From an uncultured Bacteroidota bacterium (GTDB lineage: Bacteria; Bacteroidota; Bacteroidia; Bacteroidales; F082): 64,000 nucleotides of DNA. Positions 42,283-52,300 of this stretch are shown piece after piece. The stretch covers positions 1 to 64,000 of the forward strand of contig UQNO01000001.1 in NCBI GenBank assembly GCA_900542475.1, read 5' to 3'. Numbering within the stretch: the first letter of the stretch is position 1; every line of letters begins with the position of its first letter. Made by a program: the position numbers and the translations under genes. A model generated the notes under the pieces. That model had not been told where the DNA came from. It saw only the letters and a program-made list of their open reading frames with translations, and did not search any database.

Positions 42283-44154
42283 ATGAACGCTACCGAACTC
42301 AAGACTATTGAGAAACTCAACAAACCGACAATTTTGCCCGGTTCTGTAAAAATCAATGTGAAAATTGACGTGGAAGAAGAGATTCCACAAGAAACCGAAT
42401 TGGACTTGAACGATGAGAACGAGGAAGATGATGAATTGGAATTCGATTTTTCTAATTTGAACAAGCTTCAACTCGTGGAACTTCTTGAAGAAACGGTTCA
42501 AGATTCAGATATTGCCAAAATCAAGGACAAAGTTGTCGCAATAAAATCTAATTTCTTGAAACTCAACAAGGAGGACCGTGATCGCGAAATGGAGCAGTTT
42601 ATCCTTGACGGTGGCGATAAAGAAAGCTACGAGCACAAAGACGACCCGCTTGAGGTGCGCTTTAAAGCGGCTTTCGACATTTACAAGTCAAACAAGGAAA
42701 AATATAAGGAAGAGCTCGAGAGACAGAAGGACGAGAATCTTCAGAAAAAGCTCGCAATCATCGAGGAATTGAAGGCTTTGATTTATTCGGAGGAGACTTT
42801 GAAAAAGACTTACGATGATTTCCGCGAACTTCAGGATAAATGGAAAGAAATAGGTCAGGTGCCTGCCAGTGAGGTGTCAAACATCTGGAATACCTATCAT
42901 TTCCTCATAGAGAAGTTCTATGACAAGGTGAAAATCAACCGTGAGCTGCGCGACCTCGATTTGAAGAAGAATCTGGAGGCTAAAATTGAAATTTGCGAAA
43001 AGGCCGAGCTTCTGCTTCTTGAGAAATCGCTGACAAAAGCATTCAAGCTTCTTCAGAAATATCATGATGAGTGGAAGGAAATCGGTTCCGTTCCACAGGA
43101 CAAGAAAGATGAGATTTGGGAACGTTTCAAGAATACCACTGATAAAGTCAACCAGATTCGTCGCGAGCATTACGCCAAGCTCGAAGAAGAGCAAAAAGCC
43201 AATTACGATGCCAAGGAAGCCATCTGCGTGAAGATGGAAGAAATCGTAAATGAACAGGTGAACAGCATCAACGCATATCAGAAGAAGTCCAACGATGTGA
43301 ACGATTTGTTCAAGATGTGGAAGGGAATCGGCCCTGTTCAGAAGAAACAGAGCGAAGAGATTTGGAATCGATTCAAAAGTTCTATGAACACATTCTTCGA
43401 CGCCAAGAAGGATTTCTTCACAAAACTCAAGGTGCAGCAGATGGAAAACTACAACAAGAAAGTGCAAATCTGCGTGGAAGTTGAGAATCTCGTCGATTCA
43501 ACAGAATGGAAGAAGACTACAGACCGAATCAAGAAGCTGCAAGAAGAGTGGAAAACTATCGGTCCGGTGCCGAAACGCCATTCCGATAAGATTTGGAAAC
43601 GCTTCCGCGGCGCCTGCGACACTTTCTTCGGCAATAAATCATCGCATTTCTCGGGAAAGAAAGGCGAAGAAGACACCAACCTCAAGTCAAAACAGGAACT
43701 TATCGAGCGTGTCAAGGCTTACGAGTTGAAGAAAGACCGCAACGAGAATATGGAGGCTATCCGCGGATTCCAAAGAGAATGGATGGCTATCGGTCATGTC
43801 CCAATGAAAATGAAAGACGCTATCCAGAATGAATATCGCAGCCTTATCGACGGCATGTTCGACAAGATGCGCGCCAACGATAACGAAATGACTGCTATCG
43901 AATACCGCTCGATGATTTCAGGTCTTAAAGAAGATCCGGATTCACGTGATAAATTCAGAAGAGAACGCATGAATTTCCAAGGTAAGATTCAGAAACTGCG
44001 CGACGAAATAGTTACATTGGAAAACAATATCGGATTCTTGGCAAAGAGCAAACAGTCAGAATTGCTGAAAGCTGAATATGAAAAGAGAATTGCCAGGATG
44101 AAGAACGAGGTTGCGGTTCTTGAGGCAAAGATTAAGATTTTAAACGAGCAATAA
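42283..44154 (+). CDS. DUF349-repeat protein
   Basis: A 623-aa, highly charged, helical cytoplasmic protein. After an acidic N-terminus (about 30-65) it carries at least five DUF349 repeats, each with a W-K-x-I/M-G-x-V/I-P core and a following W-x-R-F: KWKEIGQVPASE, EWKEIGSVPQDK, MWKGIGPVQKKQ, EWKTIGPVPKRH and EWMAIGHVPMKM. A C-terminal coiled coil (about 555-623) ends the protein. DUF349 proteins have no proven general role; a link to RNA or to cell-cycle control has been proposed for some. aroC begins directly after its stop, so they are probably one transcript. Confidence 0.88.
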   Translation: MNATELKTIEKLNKPTILPGSVKINVKIDVEEEIPQETELDLNDENEEDDELEFDFSNLNKLQLVELLEETVQDSDIAKIKDKVVAIKSNFLKLNKEDRDREMEQFILDGGDKESYEHKDDPLEVRFKAAFDIYKSNKEKYKEELERQKDENLQKKLAIIEELKALIYSEETLKKTYDDFRELQDKWKEIGQVPASEVSNIWNTYHFLIEKFYDKVKINRELRDLDLKKNLEAKIEICEKAELLLLEKSLTKAFKLLQKYHDEWKEIGSVPQDKKDEIWERFKNTTDKVNQIRREHYAKLEEEQKANYDAKEAICVKMEEIVNEQVNSINAYQKKSNDVNDLFKMWKGIGPVQKKQSEEIWNRFKSSMNTFFDAKKDFFTKLKVQQMENYNKKVQICVEVENLVDSTEWKKTTDRIKKLQEEWKTIGPVPKRHSDKIWKRFRGACDTFFGNKSSHFSGKKGEEDTNLKSKQELIERVKAYELKKDRNENMEAIRGFQREWMAIGHVPMKMKDAIQNEYRSLIDGMFDKMRANDNEMTAIEYRSMISGLKEDPDSRDKFRRERMNFQGKIQKLRDEIVTLENNIGFLAKSKQSELLKAEYEKRIARMKNEVAVLEAKIKILNEQ

Positions 44155-45174
44155 TTGAATTCCAATACCATTGGAACGGCGTTTTGTTTGACTACATTTG
44201 GTGAGTCGCACGGGGCGGTCGTCGGCGGAGTAATCGACGGCTGTCCCGCTGGGTTTTCATTGGATAACTCCTTGATAAAAAAGGAGTTGTCTCGCAGAAA
44301 ACCAGGTCAAGGAGCCAATATGTCAACACGCGAAGAACCCGACGAGGTGGAATTTCTCTCCGGATTGTATGAAGGCACGACCACAGGTGCTCCTATAGCG
44401 TTTATCATTCGTAATAAAGATGCGAAAACCTCTGATTATGAGAATATTAAAGATGTTTTCCGTCCGTCGCACGCCGATTTCACCTATCAGGGGAAATATG
44501 AAATCCGCAACTGTGCCGGTGGTGGCAGAAGCTCTGCCCGCACGCTGCTGCCTTGTGTGGTCGCCGGCGCTATGGCAAAACAGATTTTGTCATATCAAAG
44601 CGTTGATATTCAATCAGATGTGATTCAGATAGGCGAGGAGAGAAGCAATGGTTTTTCAAGAAACGATATTGAACGTGTTTTGAACCGTTACAGAGAAGAA
44701 AATGATACTGTGGGTGCAGTTGTCCAAGGAATCGTCAAGAACGCACCGGTGGGTCTTGGAGAGCCTGCGTTCAGGAAGTTTCATGCCGTGTTGGCGCAAG
44801 CGATGATGACAATAAATGCCGCCAAGGGTTTTGAAATCGGCGAAGGATTCAACGCCGCCCGGATGAGAGGCAGCGAATGCAATGATGAATTCTATTTTGA
44901 CGGCAAACATGTCCGTGCTACGACCAATCACTCGGGCGGCGTGCAAGGAGGAATCACTAATGGTGAAAACGTGGTTTTCAGAGTCGCGTTCAAGCCGATT
45001 CCATCTGTTATGTTGCCTCAAAAAACCGTTGATATTCACGGTGATACGACGGTTTTGGAGATTTCGGGCCGCCACGATGTGTGCGTGGTGCCGAGAGTGC
45101 TCCCGATAGTGGAGGCAATGGCAGCCATGGTGACTTTGGACTTTGTTTTGTTGAAAAAAATGAATAAAATATAG
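44155..45174 (+). CDS. aroC: Chorismate synthase
   Basis: Converts 5-enolpyruvylshikimate-3-phosphate to chorismate, the last shared step to aromatic amino acids, using reduced FMN. The 339-aa protein has signature 1 in TTFGESHGAVVGGVIDGCP, signature 2 near GAGGRSSART-like NCAGGGRSSARTLLP, and signature 3 RHDVCVVPRVLPIVEAM. It starts with a TTG directly after the DUF349 stop, giving MNSNTIGTAFCLTTFGESHG, the normal N-terminus. No ATG would keep the motif. An FMN-controlled operon lies just downstream, though with its own promoter. Confidence 0.95.
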   Translation: MNSNTIGTAFCLTTFGESHGAVVGGVIDGCPAGFSLDNSLIKKELSRRKPGQGANMSTREEPDEVEFLSGLYEGTTTGAPIAFIIRNKDAKTSDYENIKDVFRPSHADFTYQGKYEIRNCAGGGRSSARTLLPCVVAGAMAKQILSYQSVDIQSDVIQIGEERSNGFSRNDIERVLNRYREENDTVGAVVQGIVKNAPVGLGEPAFRKFHAVLAQAMMTINAAKGFEIGEGFNAARMRGSECNDEFYFDGKHVRATTNHSGGVQGGITNGENVVFRVAFKPIPSVMLPQKTVDIHGDTTVLEISGRHDVCVVPRVLPIVEAMAAMVTLDFVLLKKMNKI

Positions 45175-45194
45175 ATGCGTATCTAAAAAATGTG

Positions 45195-45202
45195 TATCTT
45201 TG
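45195..45202 (+). promoter_or_regulatory. -7 element of the riboflavin operon
   Basis: TATCTTTG just before the FMN riboswitch, placing the transcription start at the riboswitch's 5' edge. Confidence 0.7.
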
Positions 45203-45207
45203 CAGCG

Positions 45208-45323
45208 TAAACTTCAGGGTAAGGCGAAATTCCTTTCCGGCGGTTATAGTCCGCGACTTCCTACGGGAATTGATTCGGTGAGATTCCGAAACCGACGGTT
45301 ACAGTCCGGATGAGAGAAGTTCT
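45208..45323 (+). ncRNA. FMN riboswitch (RFN element)
   Basis: An aptamer of about 115 nt with the conserved blocks in order: ACTTCAGGGTAAGGCGAAAT, then TTCC, CCGGCGGTTATAGTCCGCGA, a variable hairpin, GATTCGGTGAGATTCCGAAA, CCGACGGTTACAGTCCGGAT and closing GAGAGAAGTT. The ends (ACTTC and GAAGT) pair as P1. It controls ribD, ribE, ribBA and ribH. An intrinsic terminator at 45358-45387 is the likely expression platform, so FMN binding should stop transcription. Confidence 0.95.
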
Positions 45324-45357
45324 TGTTTGTGGAGATTTTGGTAATTTTAAGTGAAGA

Positions 45358-45387
45358 CCCTGATGTTGTTGCATTAGGGCTTTTTTT
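45358..45387 (+). terminator. Riboswitch expression-platform terminator abutting ribD
   Basis: CCCTGATG (45358-45365) pairs with CATTAGGG (45372-45379; one G-T pair), followed by C and seven T's. The ribD ATG is the next base. The only Shine-Dalgarno-like AGGG lies inside the 3' arm, so the hairpin could also block translation. Confidence 0.85.
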
Positions 45388-46548
45388 ATGTCATACTGTG
45401 AAAAAGATATCGAGTTCATGCGGCGCGCCATCAAGCTCGCCCGAAAAGGCGGAGGCTTCGTCCATCCCAACCCTTTAGTGGGGTGCGTGGTCGTTAAGGA
45501 CGGTCGGATACTGACCGAGGGTTATCATGAGAAATACGGCGAGTTTCATGCAGAACGTAATGCTTTAACACGTTGTGGAACAGATGTTGAAGGTGCTTCT
45601 CTTTATGTAACACTTGAACCTTGTTGCCATTATGGGAAAACACCGCCTTGCACCGAAATCATCATCGAAAAAGGCATTAAAAAAGTGTTTGTCGGCATAC
45701 TCGACCCGAACCCGTTAATGGCTGGTAAAGGAGTAAAAACTTTGCAAAATGCCGGTGTCGAAGTGGAAACGGGACTATGTCATGATGAGATTCGCGAGAT
45801 GAATAAAATCTTCTTGAAATACATCACCACGAAGCGTCCGTATGTCATAATGAAGACTGCGATGACCCTCGATGGCAAAATATCTTCGTTTACCGGCGAT
45901 TCCAGGTGGATTACCAATGCGGAGTCGAGAAAAATGGCCCATGCACTCAGAAGTGAACTGTCGGGCGTTGTCGTGGGCATCGGCACCGTGCTCGCCGACG
46001 ACCCTATGCTGAACTGCCGCCTCGAAGGAAAGCATCATCAACCGATAAGAATAGTTGTTGACTCAAATTTAAGAATACCTGCTGATTGTCAACTGGTTAA
46101 GACCGCAAAAGAATACAAGACAATCGTCGCTTGCCGTCATTTCGACAAAAGTGAATTGGAGGAATCTTCTTCATGCGTGAATAGTAAACAAAGATTTCTC
46201 GATTCCATACAGTCGCTCGAAGCGAAAGGAATCGAAATAATCGAATGTGCTTCAAGCGATGGTCATGTTGACATCAGCGACCTTATGACGAGACTTGGAG
46301 CGCAAGGTGTTGATTCTCTTTTGCTTGAAGGTGGAGGCGCATTGAATGCCGCCTTTCTAAACGCAGGTTGCGTCGATGAGGTTTGGGCTTTCATCGCACC
46401 GAAAATCATCGGTGGAAAAGACTCTAAAACTCCAGTTTCCGGCAAGGGAATAGAGAAGATGAGCGATGCAATAAACTTGCAAAATATTGATATTCATTAC
46501 ATTAACGGAGATGTTTTAATAAAAGGAAAGATATGTTCACTGGAATAA
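45388..46548 (+). CDS. ribD: Bifunctional diaminohydroxyphosphoribosylaminopyrimidine deaminase / 5-amino-6-(5-phosphoribosylamino)uracil reductase
   Basis: Second and third steps of riboflavin synthesis, in the cytoplasm. The 386-aa protein has an N-terminal deaminase (about 1-145) with zinc ligands in FHAERNAL and PCCHYGKTPPCTE. The C-terminal NADPH-dependent reductase (about 150-386) has the typical MTLDGKISSFTGDSRWI and VDSLLLEGGGALNAAF. ATG 45388 follows directly the T-run of the riboswitch terminator. Its end overlaps ribE by 16 bases. Confidence 0.96.
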   Translation: MSYCEKDIEFMRRAIKLARKGGGFVHPNPLVGCVVVKDGRILTEGYHEKYGEFHAERNALTRCGTDVEGASLYVTLEPCCHYGKTPPCTEIIIEKGIKKVFVGILDPNPLMAGKGVKTLQNAGVEVETGLCHDEIREMNKIFLKYITTKRPYVIMKTAMTLDGKISSFTGDSRWITNAESRKMAHALRSELSGVVVGIGTVLADDPMLNCRLEGKHHQPIRIVVDSNLRIPADCQLVKTAKEYKTIVACRHFDKSELEESSSCVNSKQRFLDSIQSLEAKGIEIIECASSDGHVDISDLMTRLGAQGVDSLLLEGGGALNAAFLNAGCVDEVWAFIAPKIIGGKDSKTPVSGKGIEKMSDAINLQNIDIHYINGDVLIKGKICSLE

Positions 46549-47174
46549 TTGAGGAAATCGGGAAAGTGAAGTCGATAGCACGCCATGCCAACAGCATCAA
46601 ACTGACGATAGCGGTGCATAAGATTTTGGACGACATCCATGTCGGCGATAGCATCTGCACAAATGGCGTATGTTTGACGGTAACGACATTCGACAACGAC
46701 ACATACACCGCAGACGTGATGCCGGAGACAATGAATCGCACCAATCTCAAGGATTTGAGAATCAACGATTTGGTCAATGTCGAAAGAGCGATGCCGGCAA
46801 ACGGCCGCTTCGGTGGACATATCGTTTCGGGCCATATTGACGGCACCGGTGTCATCTCTAAAATGACAAAAGATGACAAGGCCGTGAGAATCAGAATCGA
46901 GACAAATCCCGGGATTTTGCGTTTCATAGTGGAAAAAGGCTCTATCGCGATAGACGGTATCTCGTTGACAGTCACCGATGTAACGAGTTTCGACTTCGGC
47001 GTTTCGATTATCCAACACACTCAAGACGAGACGACTTTGACAAAGAAGAAAATCGGCGAAACAATCAATCTCGAGAACGACATTGTTGGAAAATACATCG
47101 AAAAATTCACAGGAGACAATTCTGCAAAAAAAGATAAAAATTTACTTAACTTATTGAATGATAATAATTTTTAA
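46533..47174 (+). CDS. ribE: Riboflavin synthase alpha chain
   Basis: Dismutates two 6,7-dimethyl-8-ribityllumazines to riboflavin. The 213-aa protein starts with the invariant MFTGIIEEIGKV. It has two lumazine-binding repeats, the first with GDSICTNGVCLTV and the second with SIAIDGISLTV, and the linking NGRFGGHIVSGHIDG. It overlaps ribD and is followed 5 bases later by ribBA. Confidence 0.96.
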   Translation: MFTGIIEEIGKVKSIARHANSIKLTIAVHKILDDIHVGDSICTNGVCLTVTTFDNDTYTADVMPETMNRTNLKDLRINDLVNVERAMPANGRFGGHIVSGHIDGTGVISKMTKDDKAVRIRIETNPGILRFIVEKGSIAIDGISLTVTDVTSFDFGVSIIQHTQDETTLTKKKIGETINLENDIVGKYIEKFTGDNSAKKDKNLLNLLNDNNF

Positions 47175-47179
47175 TATAA

Positions 47180-48436
47180 ATGAAAAAGGATTTTAACACA
47201 ATTGAGGAGGCGTTGGAAGAACTTCGTAACGGAAAGATGATTATCGTTGTGGACGACCCCGATCGCGAGAATGAGGGTGATTTGATTTGTGCGGCTGAAT
47301 TTGCGACCGTCGAGAACGTGAATTTCATGGCTACATACGGCAAGGGCTTGATTTGCATGCCGATGAGCGGCGAGATTACCAGGCGTTTGCGACTAAATCA
47401 AATGGTTGTGGAAAACACTGACAATCACAGTACAGCGTTCACTGTTTCCATTGATTATAGAGACACTACGACAGGTATTTCGGCGGTGGAACGCTCCATT
47501 ACGGCTATGAAAGTGGTGGAAGACGGCATACGTCCCGAGGATTTTCGTCGTCCGGGGCACATGTTTCCGTTGGAAGCTCGTCAGGGTGGAGTGCTGAAGC
47601 GTGGCGGTCACACTGAAGCCACCGTCGATTTGATGCGCCTCGCCGGACTGAAGGAGTGCGGGCTCTGCTGCGAGATTATGCGCGAAGACGGCACCATGAT
47701 GCGTACCACCGAACTGATACAGTTCGCCAAGGATAATAACTTGACAATCACATCAATAGCCGAGTTGATAAAATATCGTAGAAAGACGGAAGTGTTGGTG
47801 GAGCGTGTGACAGAAGCCGAGCTTCCGACGAAATACGGAAACTTCAGAGCCATCGGTTTCGTTGATAAAATCAGTGGCGAGCATCATGTGGCATTGGTGA
47901 AAGGCGATTTGACGAGCAATGAGCCTGTTTTATGCCGTGTGCACTCCGAATGCCTCACCGGCGATGCCTTCGGTTCGATGCGCTGCGATTGTGGCGAACA
48001 ACTGCAGGAAGCGATGCGTCGTATCGAGGCGAAGGGCAGGGGCGTGCTTCTCTATCTGCGTCAGGAAGGTCGCGGCATCGGCTTGATAAACAAACTCAAA
48101 GCATATACTTTGCAGGATAAAGGCATGGACACCGTCGACGCCAACCTCGCGTTAGGTTTCGCCGCCGACTTGCGCGACTATGGCACCGGTGCGGAAATAT
48201 TAGCCGACTTAGGTGCGAGAAAAATCATTGTAATGACTAACAACCCGATGAAAATCAGCGGTTTGGAAGGCTATGGTATCGAGATTGTCGGCCGCGAGCC
48301 TATAGAAATGACATGCAACGAAAAAGACGCATTTTATCTTTATACGAAATATAAAAAGATGGGACACATGCTGCATGTGAAAGAAGTAAAAGGCAAGAAG
48401 CAGGAAGACAGTACAGAAACGATTAATCGCAGCTGA
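47180..48436 (+). CDS. ribBA: Bifunctional 3,4-dihydroxy-2-butanone 4-phosphate synthase / GTP cyclohydrolase II
   Basis: Supplies both precursors of riboflavin. The 418-aa fusion has an N-terminal RibB domain (about 1-205) with the acidic loop DDPDRENEGDLI and GHTEATVDLMRLAGL. The C-terminal RibA domain has the zinc motif CLTGDAFGSMRCDCGEQL, then YLRQEGRGIGL and NNPMKISGL. Both active sites look intact. It lies 5 bases after ribE and 80 bases before ribH. Confidence 0.96.
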   Translation: MKKDFNTIEEALEELRNGKMIIVVDDPDRENEGDLICAAEFATVENVNFMATYGKGLICMPMSGEITRRLRLNQMVVENTDNHSTAFTVSIDYRDTTTGISAVERSITAMKVVEDGIRPEDFRRPGHMFPLEARQGGVLKRGGHTEATVDLMRLAGLKECGLCCEIMREDGTMMRTTELIQFAKDNNLTITSIAELIKYRRKTEVLVERVTEAELPTKYGNFRAIGFVDKISGEHHVALVKGDLTSNEPVLCRVHSECLTGDAFGSMRCDCGEQLQEAMRRIEAKGRGVLLYLRQEGRGIGLINKLKAYTLQDKGMDTVDANLALGFAADLRDYGTGAEILADLGARKIIVMTNNPMKISGLEGYGIEIVGREPIEMTCNEKDAFYLYTKYKKMGHMLHVKEVKGKKQEDSTETINRS

Positions 48437-48516
48437 AACGGTATCGCTGTCTTTCGCAAGTAACAATGCATATCAAGCTGTTGCAAAAATAAATACAAAC
48501 ACAAAAACATATAACT

Positions 48517-48978
48517 ATGAACATTTTAGAAGGAAAATTATTGGCTGAAGGTCAGAAAATCGCTATTGTGGCCGGCCGTTTCAACGAAATCATCACCAAC
48601 AAACTGCTGGGTGGCGCCATCGACGCTTTCAAACGTCACGGCGGCGATGAGAAAAACATTGATGTGGCTTGGGTCCCAGGTGCTTTCGAGATTCCTCTCG
48701 TGGCAAAAAAGATGGCGGCAAGCAAAAGATACGACGCAGTTGTTTGCCTCGGCGCAGTGATTCGCGGAGCCACGCCACATTTCGACATGGTCGCCAACGA
48801 AACCACCAAAGGCATCGCCACAGTAGGTCTGCAGACCGAAGTGCCGGTTGTTTTTGGCGTTCTTACCACCGACAACATTGAACAAGCTGTTGAAAGAGCC
48901 GGCTCAAAGGCGGGAAACAAAGGCTTCGAGGCTGTGACAACCGCCATAGAAATGGTGAATCTGCTGAAGCAGATTTAA
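48517..48978 (+). CDS. ribH: 6,7-dimethyl-8-ribityllumazine synthase
   Basis: Condenses the RibA/D- and RibB-derived precursors to the lumazine and forms icosahedral or pentameric shells. The 153-aa protein has AIVAGRFNEIITNKLL, the substrate motif PGAFEIPL, GAVIRGATPHFD and the late FGVLTTDNIEQA. It is the last gene of the riboflavin operon and is followed by a terminator. The 80 bases between ribBA and ribH hold no obvious promoter. Confidence 0.96.
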   Translation: MNILEGKLLAEGQKIAIVAGRFNEIITNKLLGGAIDAFKRHGGDEKNIDVAWVPGAFEIPLVAKKMAASKRYDAVVCLGAVIRGATPHFDMVANETTKGIATVGLQTEVPVVFGVLTTDNIEQAVERAGSKAGNKGFEAVTTAIEMVNLLKQI

Positions 48979-49001
48979 GACCATAGACTTTGGACTTTAG
49001 A

Positions 49002-49039
49002 AGAGATGTCGCGAAATCATTGTGATGTCTCTTTTTTTT
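49002..49039 (+). terminator. Rho-independent terminator of the riboflavin operon
   Basis: AGAGATGTCGC (49002-49012) pairs with GTGATGTCTCT (49022-49032) with three G-T pairs, followed by seven T's. Confidence 0.8.
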
Positions 49040-49147
49040 GTTTTTTAGCGACATTACTCAAATCAACCGCACTTTTTGACCCAAAGACAGCAAGCAGTTC
49101 TGGACAAACCTTTTGAACGGCCTAATGGCTGTTTTGGGGGCGTATGC

Positions 49148-49238
49148 AAAAAAAAATACCCGCCGTTGAAGGACGACGGGCAAACCTGATGTTTTCACAA
49201 CGGAATAATCCTTATTGTGAATTGCTTCAAAAACTGTG
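49148..49238 (-). ncRNA. tracrRNA of the type II-C CRISPR system
   Basis: The minus-strand transcript begins at about 49238. Its first 25 nt (49238-49214) are complementary to the first 26 nt of the crRNA-sense repeat with one bulged U and two G-U pairs. The nexus follows, AATAAGGATTATTCCGTT, very like the AATAAGGCTAGTCCGTT of the S. pyogenes tracrRNA. The RNA ends in a hairpin (CCCGTCG with CGGCGGG, plus-strand 49159-49180) and nine T's. A TATCTTTG promoter precedes it. The gene is divergent from cas9, and its pairing shows that crRNAs come from the minus strand. Confidence 0.93.
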
Positions 49239-49241
49239 CTG

Positions 49242-49249
49242 CAAAGATA
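49242..49249 (-). promoter_or_regulatory. -7 element of the tracrRNA
   Basis: Minus-strand TATCTTTG. Transcription should begin 5-8 bases on, at the edge of the anti-repeat, so the RNA needs little or no 5' trimming. Confidence 0.75.
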
Positions 49250-49291
49250 GTGATTTTTTGAATACCGTGTCGGTTGTTCAAAAAAAATGTT

Positions 49292-49299
49292 TAATTTTG
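49292..49299 (+). promoter_or_regulatory. -7 element of cas9
   Basis: TAATTTTG, 27 bases before the cas9 ATG. Confidence 0.65.
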
Positions 49300-49326
49300 T
49301 GGAATTAAATCGTAAAAGCAAATCGC

Positions 49327-52300
49327 ATGAAAAAAATACTTGGACTTGACCTGGGTACCAACAGCATCGGCTGGGCGGTGGTGAATGAAGCGGAAAACAA
49401 AGATGAAAAATCATCAATTGTGAAATTGGGAGTTAGGGTAAATCCACTCACTGTGGACGAACAACAAAATTTCGAGAAAGGCAAAAGCATCACGACCAAT
49501 GCCGAACGCACGTTGAAACGCTCGATGCGGCGCAACCTGCAACGTTATAAATTACGTCGTGATGCCTTGGTTGATATTTTGAAACAACATGGTTTTATTG
49601 ATGATGATACAATCTTGTCAGAAAATGGTAATAAAACCACTTTTGAAACATATCGACTAAGAGCAAAAGCAGCCACAGAAGAGGTCTCACTCGAAGAAGT
49701 AGCTCGTATTCTGTTGATGATTAACAAAAAACGCGGTTACAAGAGCAGCCGTAAGGCCAAAAACGATGAAGACGGACAACTCATCGACGGCATGGAAGTT
49801 GCAAAACAATTGTACGACAACCACCAAACTCCCGGTCAATTTGTTTTGGAGCTTTTACGGAAAGGCAAAAAGCAAGCGCCCGACTTCTATCGTTCGGATT
49901 TACAAGCCGAATTTGACAGAATATGGAACTTCCAAAAACAATTTTACCCCAACATACTGACCGACGAACTACAGGATAATCTTAAAGGCAAAAACGAAAA
50001 GCAGACCTGGGCGATTTGTGAGAAACCATTTGGCATCGAGGGAATCAAGCGCACGACAAAAGGCGAAGAACTAAAGCGTGAGAATTACGAATGGCGTTCC
50101 AAAAGCCTCTCGGAAAAGATGGATTTGGAAGAGTTGGCCGTTGTTTTGCAGAAAATCAATTCGCAAATCAACAATTCGAGCGGTTATCTTGGTGAAATAA
50201 GCGACCGTAGCAAGGAGTTGTTTTTCAAACATCAAACCGTGGGACAATATCAGATGGCCGAGTTGGATAAAAATCCAAATTATCGCCTGAAAAACCAAGT
50301 CTTTTATCGTCAGGACTATTTGGACGAATTTGAGACTATTTGGAAAACTCAAGCCAAGTTTCACAAAGAAATGACCCTCGAACTGAAAAAAGAGATTCGC
50401 GACGTCGTGATATTTTACCAGCGTCCGTTGAAATCACAAAAAGGACTGATTTCAATCTGCGAACTTGAAAACAAACAAATCGAAATCGAAATTGAAGGCA
50501 AGAAGAAATTAAAAACCATCGGACCCCGTGTCTGCCCAAAATCATCGCCACTATTTCAGGAATTCAAGATTTGGCAGACACTCAATAATATCAAGGTGTC
50601 AGGAAAAGTTTGCTCAAACAAGCAGACGGAATCAATCAACGGCAGTCGTGAATTATATCAAGAAGAGAAAGAAAGGCTTTTTGCGGAACTGAACTTGAAA
50701 GAGAAACTTTCCAAAACCGAAGCACTGAAATTACTGTTCGAGAATTGGAAAGAGCTTGACTTGAACTTCAAAGATATTGACGGCAACAAAACAAATGCAG
50801 CGTTGTTCAAGGCGTATCAAAAGATTTTGGAATTGAGCGACAACGGTGAATACGATTTTTCAAAAATGAACGCTCAAGAAATTATGCAGCATGTCGGGAA
50901 AATCTTCAAAGAGCATGGATACAATACCGACATTCTTCATTTCGACGCATCATTAGAGGGAAAATCTTTTGAACAGCAACCTGCATATCAATTATGGCAT
51001 TTGCTGTATTCGTTTGAAGGAGACAAAACTAAAACCGGCAACGAACATTTAATCGACAAATTGATGTCGATTTACGGCTTTGACAGGGATTCCGCCAAAA
51101 TACTCGCTAACGTTACATTCATTGACGATTACGGTTCGTTGTCGGCAAAGGCAATGCGAAAAATACTGCCTTACATGAAAGACGGAAACGGATATGATGT
51201 GGCTTGTGTTTATGCCGGATACGAAAAGCATTCAAAATCATCGCTGACCAAAAAAGAGATTGACAATAAAGTTCTGAAAGACAAATTGGATGTTCTTCCG
51301 AAAAATTCATTGCGCAATCCCGTGGTTGAGAAGATTCTGAACCAAATGGTTCATGTGGTAAACTCTGTTACAAGCACATACGGCAAGCCCGACGAAATCC
51401 GCATTGAATTGGCAAGAGACTTGAAAAAAAGCGCCAAGGAACGTAAGGAATTGACAAATACAATAAATAAAACAACAAGAGAGCATGAGGCTTATCGCAA
51501 CATCCTTCAAAAAGAATTCGGAATAAAGAACCCGACCAGAAACGACATTATACGCTATAAACTCTATTTGGAACTGAAAGACAACGGCTTCAAAACGCTT
51601 TATTCAAACACTTATATTCCGCAAGAAAAATTGTTTAGCAAAGAGTTTGATATTGAGCACATTATCCCTAAAGCAAAATTGTTCGACGATTCGTTTTCAA
51701 ACAAAACCATCGAGGCCGGCAATGTGAACAGAAATAAAAGCAACCAAACTGCGTACGATTATGTTTTAAAGGAATATCATGAAAAAGGTGCCGAAGAATA
51801 CAAGGCGAGGATTGAAAAACTGTTTGGCAATGGAAATATTAGCAAAGCCAAACGCAACAAACTCCTGATGCGAGAAATTGACATACCGGACGGATTTATT
51901 GACAGGGATTTGCGCGATTCGCAATACATTGCTAAAAAAGCCCGTGAAATTTTGGGAAATGTGGTGAAAGTCGTTATTCCGACAACAGGCTCTGTCACCG
52001 ATCGTCTGCGCGAAGACTGGCAATTGGTTGATGTTATGAAAGAACTTAACCTTCCAAAATACAATGAACTTGGTTTGGTTGAAGACGAAGAACATATCGA
52101 TTACGCGACAGGTGAAATTCGCTACGTGAAGAAAATCAAGGATTGGACAAAACGCAATGACCACAGGCATCATGCAATGGACGCACTCACTATTGCCTTC
52201 ACCAAACACTCGTTCATTCAATACCTGAACAACTTAAATGCTCGTGTAGAAAAAGGAGTTGATGATTATATCGACCTCGACTATGTTGAAATAAGCACAT

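Larger units (their letters stand above)
48979..49326. other. Gene-free stretch with ribH terminator, tracrRNA and the cas9 promoter
   Basis: These 348 bases hold no convincing protein gene. They contain the ribH terminator (49002-49039), about 100 unassigned bases, the minus-strand tracrRNA (49148-49238) with its promoter (49242-49249), and the cas9 promoter (49292-49299). Confidence 0.85.

Noticed and set aside
49058..49417. 119-aa minus-strand frame before cas9
   Set aside because: It overlaps the tracrRNA, both promoters and the start of cas9 on the other strand, and has no recognisable protein features.
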